Source of the DNA: Lachnospiraceae bacterium
GTDB taxonomy: Bacteria > Bacillota_A > Clostridia > Lachnospirales > Lachnospiraceae
Length of the DNA: 64,000 nt
Assembly: GCA_028694115.1 (NCBI GenBank)
Contig: JAQUUB010000011.1
Coordinates: 1-64,000, forward strand
Direction: 5' to 3'
The stretch's first letter is position 1, and each line of letters begins with the position of its first letter. The notes beneath the pieces are model-generated. The model was given only the letters and a program-made list of their open reading frames with translations. It was not told where the DNA came from and ran no database searches. The position numbers and the translations under genes were made by a program. This document shows positions 36,359-44,463 of the stretch, piece after piece.

Positions 36359-37375
36359 TCAGATATTTGCATGGAGTTTAATTTGAATATCAGTATAAAT
36401 TTCATGGCTTTCAGGTGGACACTGATCTAAAAAGTAGTTAAAAAGCACTTCCAGTGAAAGTTCACCTTGCCGTTTAGGTTGTTGACAAATAGTTGCCTGA
36501 ATAATACCTTCTTGAACTAATTCTTTTGTTGTTGGTACGTCATCAAAAGAGATTGTATTTAAATGACGTTTACTTGAAAATTCCTTAATTGCTCGTCCTG
36601 CACCATATACACCGCCAGCGACAATAAAAACAGAATCAATTTCTGGATGTTCTATTAGCATCTGAGTTGTGACACGATAAGACTCAAGTTCATCATCGTG
36701 ATTCATATTGATAGCAAGAATTTTCATCTCTGGATAATTTTTTATATATTCTTTAAAACCATCAATTCTATCAGAATGTGATTTTGCATTCATAAACCCA
36801 GTAATAATACCAATATTTGCCTTATTATGAGTGATAAGTGACATTAAATTGGCGGCAGTTTTACCACACTTATAGAAGTCATTTCCTATATAACAAAAAC
36901 TGTCGAATCCAGGTAAATCAGTATTAGTAGTTACAATTGGAATTCCGCTATCAGCAACTTCTTGCAATTTTTTTACAAGAGTTGACTCGTTTGCAGGCTG
37001 GATTACAAGTGCATTGATATTTTCGGATAGTAATTCATCAATTTTTTCTATTTGGCTTTTGGCTTCAAAGGCAGCAAGTTTAAGAATTATTTTAATTCCG
37101 TAACTTTTATATTCCTCTGTTTTTTCTGTTATGCCTTGAATTAGTTCCGCATAAAAAGGGTTATTTGCTTCAATCATAATACATCCGATTTTAAGATGTT
37201 TTTGACCAATAACAAGCGTTTTACCAGCTCTGTTAGGTTTATAATTCATGATTCCAGCAATTTCTAATATTTTTTGGCGTGTCTCTTCACTTACTTCACC
37301 GCGATTGTTTAAAACTCGATCCACTGTTCCTCTGGACACACCGGCCAGTTCCGCTATTTTTTTTTGTGTAGTCAA
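36359..37375 (-). CDS. LacI-family transcriptional repressor, importer-linked
   Basis: About 338 residues. The LacI helix-turn-helix reads [32 protein letters not shown], followed by an RbsB-like effector domain ([53 protein letters not shown] type end). I place the start at TTG 37375 because GAGGTG lies 6 bases upstream; the GTG at 37384 overlaps that site. It is divergent from an Rbs-type importer operon, and ACGTGCACG sites lie at both ends of the shared gap. Confidence 0.92.
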   Translation of the reverse strand: MTTQKKIAELAGVSRGTVDRVLNNRGEVSEETRQKILEIAGIMNYKPNRAGKTLVIGQKHLKIGCIMIEANNPFYAELIQGITEKTEEYKSYGIKIILKLAAFEAKSQIEKIDELLSENINALVIQPANESTLVKKLQEVADSGIPIVTTNTDLPGFDSFCYIGNDFYKCGKTAANLMSLITHNKANIGIITGFMNAKSHSDRIDGFKEYIKNYPEMKILAINMNHDDELESYRVTTQMLIEHPEIDSVFIVAGGVYGAGRAIKEFSSKRHLNTISFDDVPTTKELVQEGIIQATICQQPKRQGELSLEVLFNYFLDQCPPESHEIYTDIQIKLHANI

Positions 37376-37399
37376 TATAATCACCTCGAATTGTTAAAA

Positions 37400-37428
37400 A
37401 TTGTAACATATGAATCTCAATATGTCAA
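37400..37428 (-). promoter_or_regulatory. Promoter of the LacI-family regulator
   Basis: On the minus strand TTGACA (37428-37423) and TACAAT (37405-37400) are spaced exactly 17 bp. Transcription would begin about 18 bases before the TTG start. Confidence 0.7.
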
Positions 37429-37460
37429 AATGTAGAAATAGTACTGTGAAACAAATATAA

Positions 37461-37471
37461 CACGTGCACGT
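37461..37471. promoter_or_regulatory. LacI-type operator O1
   Basis: ACGTGCACGT at 37462-37471 is a perfect palindrome with the central CG step common in LacI operators shifted to GC. The same CACGTGCACG core occurs at 37615-37624. It lies about 70 bp upstream of the regulator promoter start. Confidence 0.6.
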
Positions 37472-37573
37472 AACAAAATCAACTTATATATCTAATTATA
37501 TCTAAAAACATGTAAAAATGCACAAATAGTAGAATAGGAATTGTAATATTATAAACAAATAATATAAAACATA

Positions 37574-37625
37574 TTGCATAAATCATAATACGGTGCTACT
37601 ATAAAACTACGTTACACGTGCACGA
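37574..37625 (+). promoter_or_regulatory. Promoter of the third importer operon with LacI operator O2
   Basis: TTGCAT at 37574-37579 and TACTAT at 37597-37602 are spaced 17 bp. The second CACGTGCACG copy is at 37615-37624, just after the expected transcription start, a classic repression position. Its centre is 154 bp from that of O1. Confidence 0.65.
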
Positions 37626-37659
37626 CAAATTAATCAAAACACACAAGGAGAAAATTGAA

Positions 37660-38706
37660 ATGAAAATGAAAAAGTTATTATCAGTAATTCTTACATTATC
37701 TATGGCTGGTTCACTAGTGGCATGTGGAGCTGCTGAAAAAACAGTATCGAAAGATGCAAATGTTGAAACAATCACGGAAGAAACGACAAATAAAGAAACA
37801 ACGGCAGATACAAGTGAATCTAAAAACATTATGTTTGCCAGTATTGTAACAGGTGGTGTTGCGTGGGGATCTGCCCAAAAAGGATTCGAAGATGCGCTTA
37901 CAGAACTTGGATGGGAAGGACAGTATTGTTCTCCAACGACTGCAAATGATACTGCTGGTGTAATCGAATTATTGGATACAGCTGTTACTAATAAAGTAGA
38001 TGGTATAGTTACTGTTATATTGGATGCACAACAAGCTACTGACGTATTAACTAGAGCGCATGATGCAAAAATACCTGTTATAACATGTAATACATATACA
38101 TCAGAAGATCTGCAAAATTCCTGGATTGGAACAGATCCACACAACATGGGCGTAACTCAGGCAGAAACAGTTCTTAAATATTTTGAAAGTGAAAAGAAGT
38201 ATGACAATATTACAGCCTGCTACATTCAAACAACATTAGAGACAGAGACTCAGAATGAACAATTTAAAGCTTTCTCTGATACAATTCTTGCAAAATATCC
38301 GGATGCAACATTGATCCAGGATGAGTGTAATTCAGACGCTGCTACAGCATCTGATAAACTTGCAGCTTTAATAAAGAGCTATCCAGATTTAAATGTTGTT
38401 GTAAGTCAAGATGGGTATGGTTGTCCTGGTATTGCAAATTATGTTTCGAGTGAAGGTCTTCAGGATAAATTAGTTGTAATCGGAATTGATGATTCACCAG
38501 AAATTTTAAATTATGTTACAGAAGGTGCATTAGACTGTACCATTGCACAGGATTTCTACAAAATGGGATATGAGTCAGTTCATTACATAAAAGATATTAT
38601 GGATGGAAAAGCACCCAAATTTGCAAATGACTCAGGAACCATTATTATCGGACCAGATGAAGTTGAAGAACACCTTGAACTGTTAAAATCTCGTGGTTTA
38701 TCATAA
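37660..38706 (+). CDS. Sugar-binding lipoprotein (RbsB type), third system
   Basis: About 348 residues from ATG 37660, placed 9 bases after AAGGAG; the in-frame ATG at 37618 lies in the operator. Leader MKMKKLLSVILTLSMAGS ends in lipobox LVAC. The binding domain includes NIMFASIVTGGVAWGSAQKG, NKVDGIVTVILDAQQATDVL, KIPVITCNTYTSE and VVIGIDDSPEILNYV. It serves the permease and ATPase downstream. A G/C-rich stem with T-run lies between it and the permease, which probably lowers expression of the later genes. Confidence 0.93.
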   Translation: MKMKKLLSVILTLSMAGSLVACGAAEKTVSKDANVETITEETTNKETTADTSESKNIMFASIVTGGVAWGSAQKGFEDALTELGWEGQYCSPTTANDTAGVIELLDTAVTNKVDGIVTVILDAQQATDVLTRAHDAKIPVITCNTYTSEDLQNSWIGTDPHNMGVTQAETVLKYFESEKKYDNITACYIQTTLETETQNEQFKAFSDTILAKYPDATLIQDECNSDAATASDKLAALIKSYPDLNVVVSQDGYGCPGIANYVSSEGLQDKLVVIGIDDSPEILNYVTEGALDCTIAQDFYKMGYESVHYIKDIMDGKAPKFANDSGTIIIGPDEVEEHLELLKSRGLS

Positions 38707-38733
38707 CAATTGTTACAAAAAGAGTATATTTTT

Positions 38734-38763
38734 GGGGGAAGAAAATCATCTTTTCCCCCTTTT
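38734..38763 (+). terminator. Attenuating hairpin between binding-protein and permease genes
   Basis: GGGGGAA at 38734-38740 can pair with TTCCCCC at 38753-38759, followed by TTTT. Such partial terminators commonly give binding protein in excess over membrane components. Confidence 0.6.
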
Positions 38764-38802
38764 CATTATTAGATAGAACAGAACTTAAGGAGTGAGTAAA
38801 CC

Positions 38803-39768
38803 ATGAAAAAGAAAAGTAATATTATAAAAACATTGGCGAATAAAAATGAAATTGGTACATTACTGCCACTGTTAATCATGAGCATAATTGTAACATTCAT
38901 CAATCCAGCATTCATGGCATTTGATAATGTAATGGATATTTTCAGAACATCAAGTTTTTATCTTATTGTAGGAGCACCATTGACGTTACTGTTACTTACA
39001 GCTGACATGGATCTTTCCATTGGGGCTGTAACAGCATTGGGCGGTGTTGTTAGTGTATTTGCTATGAAATCTGGTGTTCCGATGTTTTTTGCTATTATTT
39101 TAGGTCTTTTGGCAGGTGCGATAGTTGGTATTTTTAAAGCATATGTTATTGTGGATTTGGAACTTCCAGCACTAATTGTAACGTTAGGAATTGAATATAC
39201 AGTCAATGGAATTGTATCAGTTACAACACAAGGGATGTCAGTGAGCGGAGCAACAGATGCATTTAAAATTTTAGGTCAATACAAATTGTTTGGTAAAGTT
39301 CAGCTTACCGTTATTATAGCAGTAATTATTGCAATTATTTTTCAAGTGATCATCTCCAAAACAAAGTACGGACGTTCCGTTTTTGCAATTGGTGGGAATC
39401 CAGAGACTTCTCGTTTAGCAGGTATTCCAGTGAAACGTCGGAGAAGAGAAATACATGTTTTGGTCTCAACCTTTGCAGCTTTGACTGGTATCTTAATGGC
39501 ATCTAGATTTAACAGTGCGCAAACAACAGCAGGTTCGGGTACAGAGCTGACTGTTATGGCTGCTGTAATAATTGGAGGAACCAGTATGTATGGTGGTAGT
39601 GGTTCTGTTGTTGGTAGCATTTTAGGATGCATATTATTAGCGGTTATTAGCAATGGTTTGGTATTAGTGAAAGTCCCAAGTTTTTGGCAGAACTTAATAT
39701 TTGGTATTATCTTGCTTATTTCTGTTGGTATTGACAAATATCGTCAAAAAATCAACAGTGCAGCATAA
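38803..39768 (+). CDS. Sugar ABC importer permease (RbsC type), third system
   Basis: 321 residues with eight to ten hydrophobic segments. RbsC-family motifs are TADMDLSIGAVTAL and GGTSMYGGSGSVVGSILG. It forms the channel for the LacI-controlled importer. A TTAAGGAG site lies before ATG 38803, and the ATPase gene starts 17 bases after its stop. Confidence 0.93.
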   Translation: MKKKSNIIKTLANKNEIGTLLPLLIMSIIVTFINPAFMAFDNVMDIFRTSSFYLIVGAPLTLLLLTADMDLSIGAVTALGGVVSVFAMKSGVPMFFAIILGLLAGAIVGIFKAYVIVDLELPALIVTLGIEYTVNGIVSVTTQGMSVSGATDAFKILGQYKLFGKVQLTVIIAVIIAIIFQVIISKTKYGRSVFAIGGNPETSRLAGIPVKRRRREIHVLVSTFAALTGILMASRFNSAQTTAGSGTELTVMAAVIIGGTSMYGGSGSVVGSILGCILLAVISNGLVLVKVPSFWQNLIFGIILLISVGIDKYRQKINSAA

Positions 39769-39785
39769 GAAGGACAGGTGATAAA

Positions 39786-41303
39786 ATGGCAGAATACCTT
39801 CTTGAAATGAAACATGTTGTAAAGAAATTCCCAGGTGTAATTGCACTAAAGAATGTTGATTTACAATTAAAAAAGGGTGAAATTCTTGGAATCTGTGGTG
39901 AAAATGGGGCTGGAAAATCAACATTAATGAAGATCCTTAGCGGTTCCTATCCACATAACAGTTATGAAGGAGAAATCTGTATTGAAGGAAAATCAGTAAA
40001 GTTTTCAGATGTAAATGATGCTGAAAAATATGGTATTGAGATGATTGCACAGGAAATCAATATGGTGTTGTCTTCCAATGTAGCTGAAAACCTTTATCTT
40101 GGTAAATTACCCGGAAAAGGCAATTGGGTGGATTTTAAAACACTGTATAGCGAGACACAGAGAATTTTGGATTATGTACATGTTAATGCAAAACCAACAG
40201 ATTTAACATCACACCTTAATAGTGGACAAATGCAAATGATTGCACTTATGCGTGCGTATATTAAAAATCCCCAGATATTAGTTTTAGATGAGCCAACCTC
40301 TGCATTAACTGACAATGAAGTACAACAATTAATGGAAATTCTTCGTGAATTACGTAAAAAGGGTGTTTCTTGTATTTACATTTCTCATAAGTTAGAAGAA
40401 ATTTATGAGATTTGTGATAGAGTTACTGTTTTACGTGATGGAGAAACGATATCATGCAGAGACATAAAAGATGTAACAGAAAATGTTTTGATTGAGGAAA
40501 TGGTTGGTAGAAAAGTTGAAAACCTCTATCCCAAAATTGAAGTAGAACAAGGAGATGAGGTACTTCGAGTGGAACATTTAACAATACCGCATCCAACACT
40601 TAAGGATAAAAATATTGTTGAAGATATTTCTTTCCACCTAAACAAAGGTGAAATTTTAGGAATTGGAGGTTTAGTTGGAGCTGGGCGTAGTGAGATTTTA
40701 GGCGCAATATTCGGACAACTTTCAAAAGGGATAAAGAAACAGGTATTTATAGAAGGAAAAGAAGTTATGATTCATAATCCGGAAGATGCAATTTCAGCTG
40801 GAATAGGATTTGTAACAGAAGAACGAAAGTGCAATGGATTTGTATGGATGCTATCAATTAAAGATAATATGTTTTTAGCAAGTCTTAAGAACATTCCTAC
40901 AAAATACAAATTTTTCATAGATAGGAAAGAAGAGAGAAAAAAGGCACAGGCAATTTTTGACCGTTTAAGAATTAAAGCACCATCCATGGATGTAAAAGTC
41001 AATAATCTTTCTGGTGGTAACCAGCAGAAGGTGGTTCTATCGAAGTGGTTATTAAAGGATCCTAAAATTTTATTTGTTGATGAACCTACCAAAGGAATCG
41101 ATGTAGGTGCAAAAGCAGAAATATATAAATTAATGGGTGAGCTGGTAGAAAAAGGAATTGCAATTATAATGGTCTCTTCAGATATGCCAGAACTAGTATC
41201 GATTAGTGATCGGGTACTTACCGTAAGCAGTGGAAGAATAACAGGAGAATTTAGAAAAGAAGAAATTGTTAAAGAATCAATTATGGCGGCAGCCATAAAA
41301 TAG
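39786..41303 (+). CDS. Sugar ABC importer, double ATP-binding protein (RbsA/XylG type), third system
   Basis: 505 residues. Domain 1 has Walker A GENGAGKST, HLNSGQMQM at the signature position and ILVLDEPTSALT. Domain 2 has degenerate Walker A GLVGAGRSE, signature LSGGNQQKV and ILFVDEPTKGIDVGA. Several stretches (YPHNSYEGEI, the degenerate signature) resemble XylG/GguA-type ATPases, but that does not fix the substrate. The alpha/beta hydrolase begins 11 bases later, so it is in the same operon. Confidence 0.94.
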   Translation: MAEYLLEMKHVVKKFPGVIALKNVDLQLKKGEILGICGENGAGKSTLMKILSGSYPHNSYEGEICIEGKSVKFSDVNDAEKYGIEMIAQEINMVLSSNVAENLYLGKLPGKGNWVDFKTLYSETQRILDYVHVNAKPTDLTSHLNSGQMQMIALMRAYIKNPQILVLDEPTSALTDNEVQQLMEILRELRKKGVSCIYISHKLEEIYEICDRVTVLRDGETISCRDIKDVTENVLIEEMVGRKVENLYPKIEVEQGDEVLRVEHLTIPHPTLKDKNIVEDISFHLNKGEILGIGGLVGAGRSEILGAIFGQLSKGIKKQVFIEGKEVMIHNPEDAISAGIGFVTEERKCNGFVWMLSIKDNMFLASLKNIPTKYKFFIDRKEERKKAQAIFDRLRIKAPSMDVKVNNLSGGNQQKVVLSKWLLKDPKILFVDEPTKGIDVGAKAEIYKLMGELVEKGIAIIMVSSDMPELVSISDRVLTVSSGRITGEFRKEEIVKESIMAAAIK

Positions 41304-41314
41304 GAGGTGCCTTT

Positions 41315-42787
41315 ATGGCAGAAATAAAGAGAATTGTACAGCAAACTGCTTGGCAACTGCCAGAGGTGGAAGGTCCAATTCTAGTTACAGATAAGTCACA
41401 TCCATTTTGTGCAATGGCTTACAGCCGTGTACCCCTGAATGTGGAAAACTTTGATTATGTAGAAGAAGAATATTTCCTTTCAGGTTTTGCAAATGTGTAC
41501 GATGCAGATAGTAATGATCAATTAATTATAAAAAAAGAAAAGTTACCTTATAAAAATAGAATTCTAGTACGCAGACCAAAAAGTGAAAGCAAATTTTCCG
41601 GTAGAGTATATGTCGATATTATGAATGCAACTCAGGGATATGATATTGAAGATATGTGGCATAGAAACTATCTTTGGTGCATGGAGCATGGACACGTATA
41701 TGTCGGAGTAACAAGTAAACCGATTAATGTATTAAGCTTAAAGAATTTTGATTATGACCGGTATTCCACACTGAATTGGTCTAGTGGCGAAATGATACCA
41801 TATCCCGCTGTTTCAAAGTCAGCAACCATTCCTGGAACAGAAGAAGGGCTGGTATGGGATATTATTAGTCAAACCGTAGCGCTATTGCGTAAAGGTGGAA
41901 ATGAAAATTGCTTGGGTGGATATCAAGTAAAGTACGTTTATCTTTCAGGCCAAAGTCAAAGTGGGGCATATTTAAATACATACATTAGTTACTTTGATTC
42001 CATATTAAATTCAAGAAATAACGAAAGACTGTGTGATGGTTATTTTAATGTTGTTGGCGCATTGGTTCAGAGAAGTCTTTGTCAGCAAAACGAGGTAGGG
42101 CCATTAAAACTATTGTTAAGGCATATGCATCCTAGTACCTCCCCATACATTTGCTTATCAAGCGAAGCGGATCTAAGTTTATTCAGTATGTTTGTTCCAA
42201 ATGGAAATTTGCTTGATATCAAGATTGAAAATGTTAATTTGGATGATAACAAATGTCGTTATTATGAAATTTCTGGCACTCCACATACAGATATTATTTG
42301 TCCAATTTTAAGCAGTATTGAAGAAATAGAAAAAACGGGCACTCAATTGCCTAATTTAAGCACAAATTTATTAGAGCACATTAACGATATACCGGTAGAA
42401 TACTATATTTGTGGATTGCTTGAAAAACTTCATTTATGGGCAAAAAATGGAGAAGCACCTGAAATATTCGAGCCGCTATACAGAGAGAACGGTAAGATAA
42501 AGAGAGATAAAGCGGGGAATGCTTTAGGAGGATTAAGGACTCCGTTTGTAGATGTACCGATAGCAACCTATGTGGCTAGTAATCCGGAGGATCCAGAAGG
42601 TATATGTGGTAAAATGAAATATTTCACATTACAAGAAGTGGAAAAACGATATGGTTCCGTGGATGAATACTTGCAGCTTTTTGCAAAAGAGACTCATCAG
42701 CAAATAGAGGATGGTTGGATATCTCAAACAGATGGAATGAAAATGATTAAGTGGTCAAAGGAAGCAGTAAAGAAACTGTCCATCTGA
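41315..42787 (+). CDS. Alpha/beta hydrolase domain protein (Abhydrolase_10-like), importer operon
   Basis: 490 residues without signal peptide or membrane helix, so cytoplasmic. The nucleophile elbow GQSQSG places Ser214; a likely catalytic His324 lies in SGTPHTD. The N-terminal region (SGFANVYD, LPYKNRILVRRP) and C-terminal GGLRTPFVDVPIATY resemble the Abhydrolase_10 family, whose substrates are poorly known. As the last gene of a LacI-controlled sugar importer it may cleave an ester from the imported compound. AGGAGG lies just before ATG 41315. Confidence 0.78.
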   Translation: MAEIKRIVQQTAWQLPEVEGPILVTDKSHPFCAMAYSRVPLNVENFDYVEEEYFLSGFANVYDADSNDQLIIKKEKLPYKNRILVRRPKSESKFSGRVYVDIMNATQGYDIEDMWHRNYLWCMEHGHVYVGVTSKPINVLSLKNFDYDRYSTLNWSSGEMIPYPAVSKSATIPGTEEGLVWDIISQTVALLRKGGNENCLGGYQVKYVYLSGQSQSGAYLNTYISYFDSILNSRNNERLCDGYFNVVGALVQRSLCQQNEVGPLKLLLRHMHPSTSPYICLSSEADLSLFSMFVPNGNLLDIKIENVNLDDNKCRYYEISGTPHTDIICPILSSIEEIEKTGTQLPNLSTNLLEHINDIPVEYYICGLLEKLHLWAKNGEAPEIFEPLYRENGKIKRDKAGNALGGLRTPFVDVPIATYVASNPEDPEGICGKMKYFTLQEVEKRYGSVDEYLQLFAKETHQQIEDGWISQTDGMKMIKWSKEAVKKLSI

Positions 42788-42831
42788 GGAAATGATTTTC
42801 GTGGATACCTAAGAGAATAATAGTACATGCG

Positions 42832-42862
42832 ACGGTCTTGATTGTATCAATCAGGCCGTTTC
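42832..42862 (+). terminator. Hairpin terminator of the third importer operon
   Basis: ACGG and TGATTG at 42832-42844 pair with CAATCA and CCGT at 42848-42859, with one bulge and a TAT loop. The following TTTCTAAATCTTTCTT is only moderately T-rich. The remaining gap to 43028 shows no gene. Confidence 0.55.
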
Positions 42863-43027
42863 TAAATCTTTCTTCCATATATTTCAATAAAACCTTGCGG
42901 TAATAAAATATCAATGATAAACTTGTGACAAAACTATTTAACGATATTTTCATCAACGGAGGAATTGACTTGGGATGTTAAAAATCAAATCAATTAGAAA
43001 CATATTGTAGACGGGAGAAAGTAATTT

Positions 43028-43468
43028 ATGAAATCAGCAGGATTTAATGGAGATGGTGAAATTTGCACCTGTCCTCAGTGTGGGAAAGTATTTGTGTACA
43101 TGGGAGGATGGCAGAAGCTTTGCAAAAAATGTAAAGAGATTGATGAACAGGAATTTGAATCAGTAAAAGCATATATTTTTGAAAATTCTTCTGCTACAGT
43201 AAAAGATACAACAGAAGCCACTGGAGTAAGGGCGAGGAAGATTTATGAATTTATAAGGTCGGCAAGATTATTAATTCCAGACAATTCTCCGATTTTTGTA
43301 AATTGTGAAAACTGTGGTGCAAGCATTAAATATGGAAGACTTTGCAGGGAATGTGCAGATGCTTTATCCGGTGAAACAAAAAAATCTATGCATATAGAAG
43401 AGTTTCATGTAGGGGAACGCCCTAAGCCTGATGCAGCACGTATGCGCTTTCTTAATTGTGAAAGATGA
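43028..43468 (+). CDS. Two-zinc-ribbon protein, YvyF-like
   Basis: 146 residues. An N-terminal zinc ribbon CPQCGKVF...CKKCKE is followed by a helical HTH-like middle (SATVKDTTEATGVRARKIYEFIRSARLLI) and a second ribbon CENCGAS...CRECAD. This is the layout of the flagellar operon protein YvyF/TIGR03826 of Firmicutes, whose biochemical role is unclear. Here it is not among flagellar genes; it is the first gene of a run with an AraC regulator. GGGAG lies before ATG 43028. The stop overlaps an upstream candidate start of the regulator. Confidence 0.72.
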   Translation: MKSAGFNGDGEICTCPQCGKVFVYMGGWQKLCKKCKEIDEQEFESVKAYIFENSSATVKDTTEATGVRARKIYEFIRSARLLIPDNSPIFVNCENCGASIKYGRLCRECADALSGETKKSMHIEEFHVGERPKPDAARMRFLNCER

Positions 43469-43482
43469 CAGGAGGCAGTCCT

Positions 43483-44412
43483 ATGTCAGACCAGAATTGC
43501 CAAGAGGAATACATACGAAGAATTCATAAAGTGCAGGATTATATTGAGAATCATATTGGGCAATCCTTGTCGATTGAAGAGCTTTCTAATGCTGCTGGTT
43601 TTTCCAAATATCATTTCAGCAGAATCTTTCAGGGTATACTACACGAACCATTAGCACATTATGTAAACCGAATTCGCATGGAGCAGTCCTTATTTTTATT
43701 GGCGCACCGGCCAGACAAAAATATGACGGATATTGCCTATGAACTTGGATTTTCGGATTCGGCCGTATTTTCTCGCGCATTTAAGAATTGCTATAGTGTT
43801 AGTCCAAGAGAATACCGAAAGGCTTATAGCAAGAATTGCAAAGATTCTTTTTTATTGTCTGAGTACAATAAGCACACAGCAAAGAAAGAATCGGCGGGAA
43901 TTCTGCTTCCTGTGAACGGACGGATCACAATAGAAAACCTTGATGAAAAACAGGCGGCCTATGTCAGACATACTGGCACTTATGAGACATTAGCAAAAGA
44001 GTATCGTCATCTTATTCAGATTTTATATTCTTATGCCAAGGAGCAGCATCTTCTTGTAGACAATCAGAACTGGTGGCTTGCCATGTATCATGATAATCCA
44101 GAATTTGGAGAGGAGAGCCAGTTTCGTACCAGCCTGTGTCTGACGGTACCAGATTATCTTCGGATTCAGGAAGACGGAGTCCTTGGAAGGATGAAGTTAG
44201 AAGGCGGTCTGTATGCAGTTGGACATTTTCAGATTTATCAGGAACAGTACAGCGGTGCATGGAATTACATGTATCAGGAGTGGATTATGGGCAGCGGTTA
44301 TGTTCCAAGAAACTCCTATCCATTTGAAGTGTATCGTAACAATTCTAATACCAATGAGAGTCACATCCATGAGGTGGACATCTACGTTCCCATTGAGCCT
44401 ATTCATTTCTAA
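43483..44412 (+). CDS. AraC-family regulator with GyrI-like effector domain
   Basis: About 309 residues from ATG 43483, 7 bases after AGGAGG; the in-frame ATG at 43465 has no site. Two AraC helix-turn-helix motifs lie at about 20-110 (LSIEELSNAAGFSKYHFSRIF and MTDIAYELGFSDSAVFSRAFKN). The C-terminal domain at about 145-309 is GyrI-like, with VRHTGTYETLAKEY and the closing EVDIYVPIEP. Such proteins (Rob, BmrR relatives) bind lipophilic or cationic drugs and activate resistance genes. The UvrA-like gene follows after 51 bases. Confidence 0.9.
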   Translation: MSDQNCQEEYIRRIHKVQDYIENHIGQSLSIEELSNAAGFSKYHFSRIFQGILHEPLAHYVNRIRMEQSLFLLAHRPDKNMTDIAYELGFSDSAVFSRAFKNCYSVSPREYRKAYSKNCKDSFLLSEYNKHTAKKESAGILLPVNGRITIENLDEKQAAYVRHTGTYETLAKEYRHLIQILYSYAKEQHLLVDNQNWWLAMYHDNPEFGEESQFRTSLCLTVPDYLRIQEDGVLGRMKLEGGLYAVGHFQIYQEQYSGAWNYMYQEWIMGSGYVPRNSYPFEVYRNNSNTNESHIHEVDIYVPIEPIHF

Positions 44413-44463
44413 GGTATCTTTTAAAGATACCCGCATGCTGCAAATCAATTCTGAGGTGAGCAT

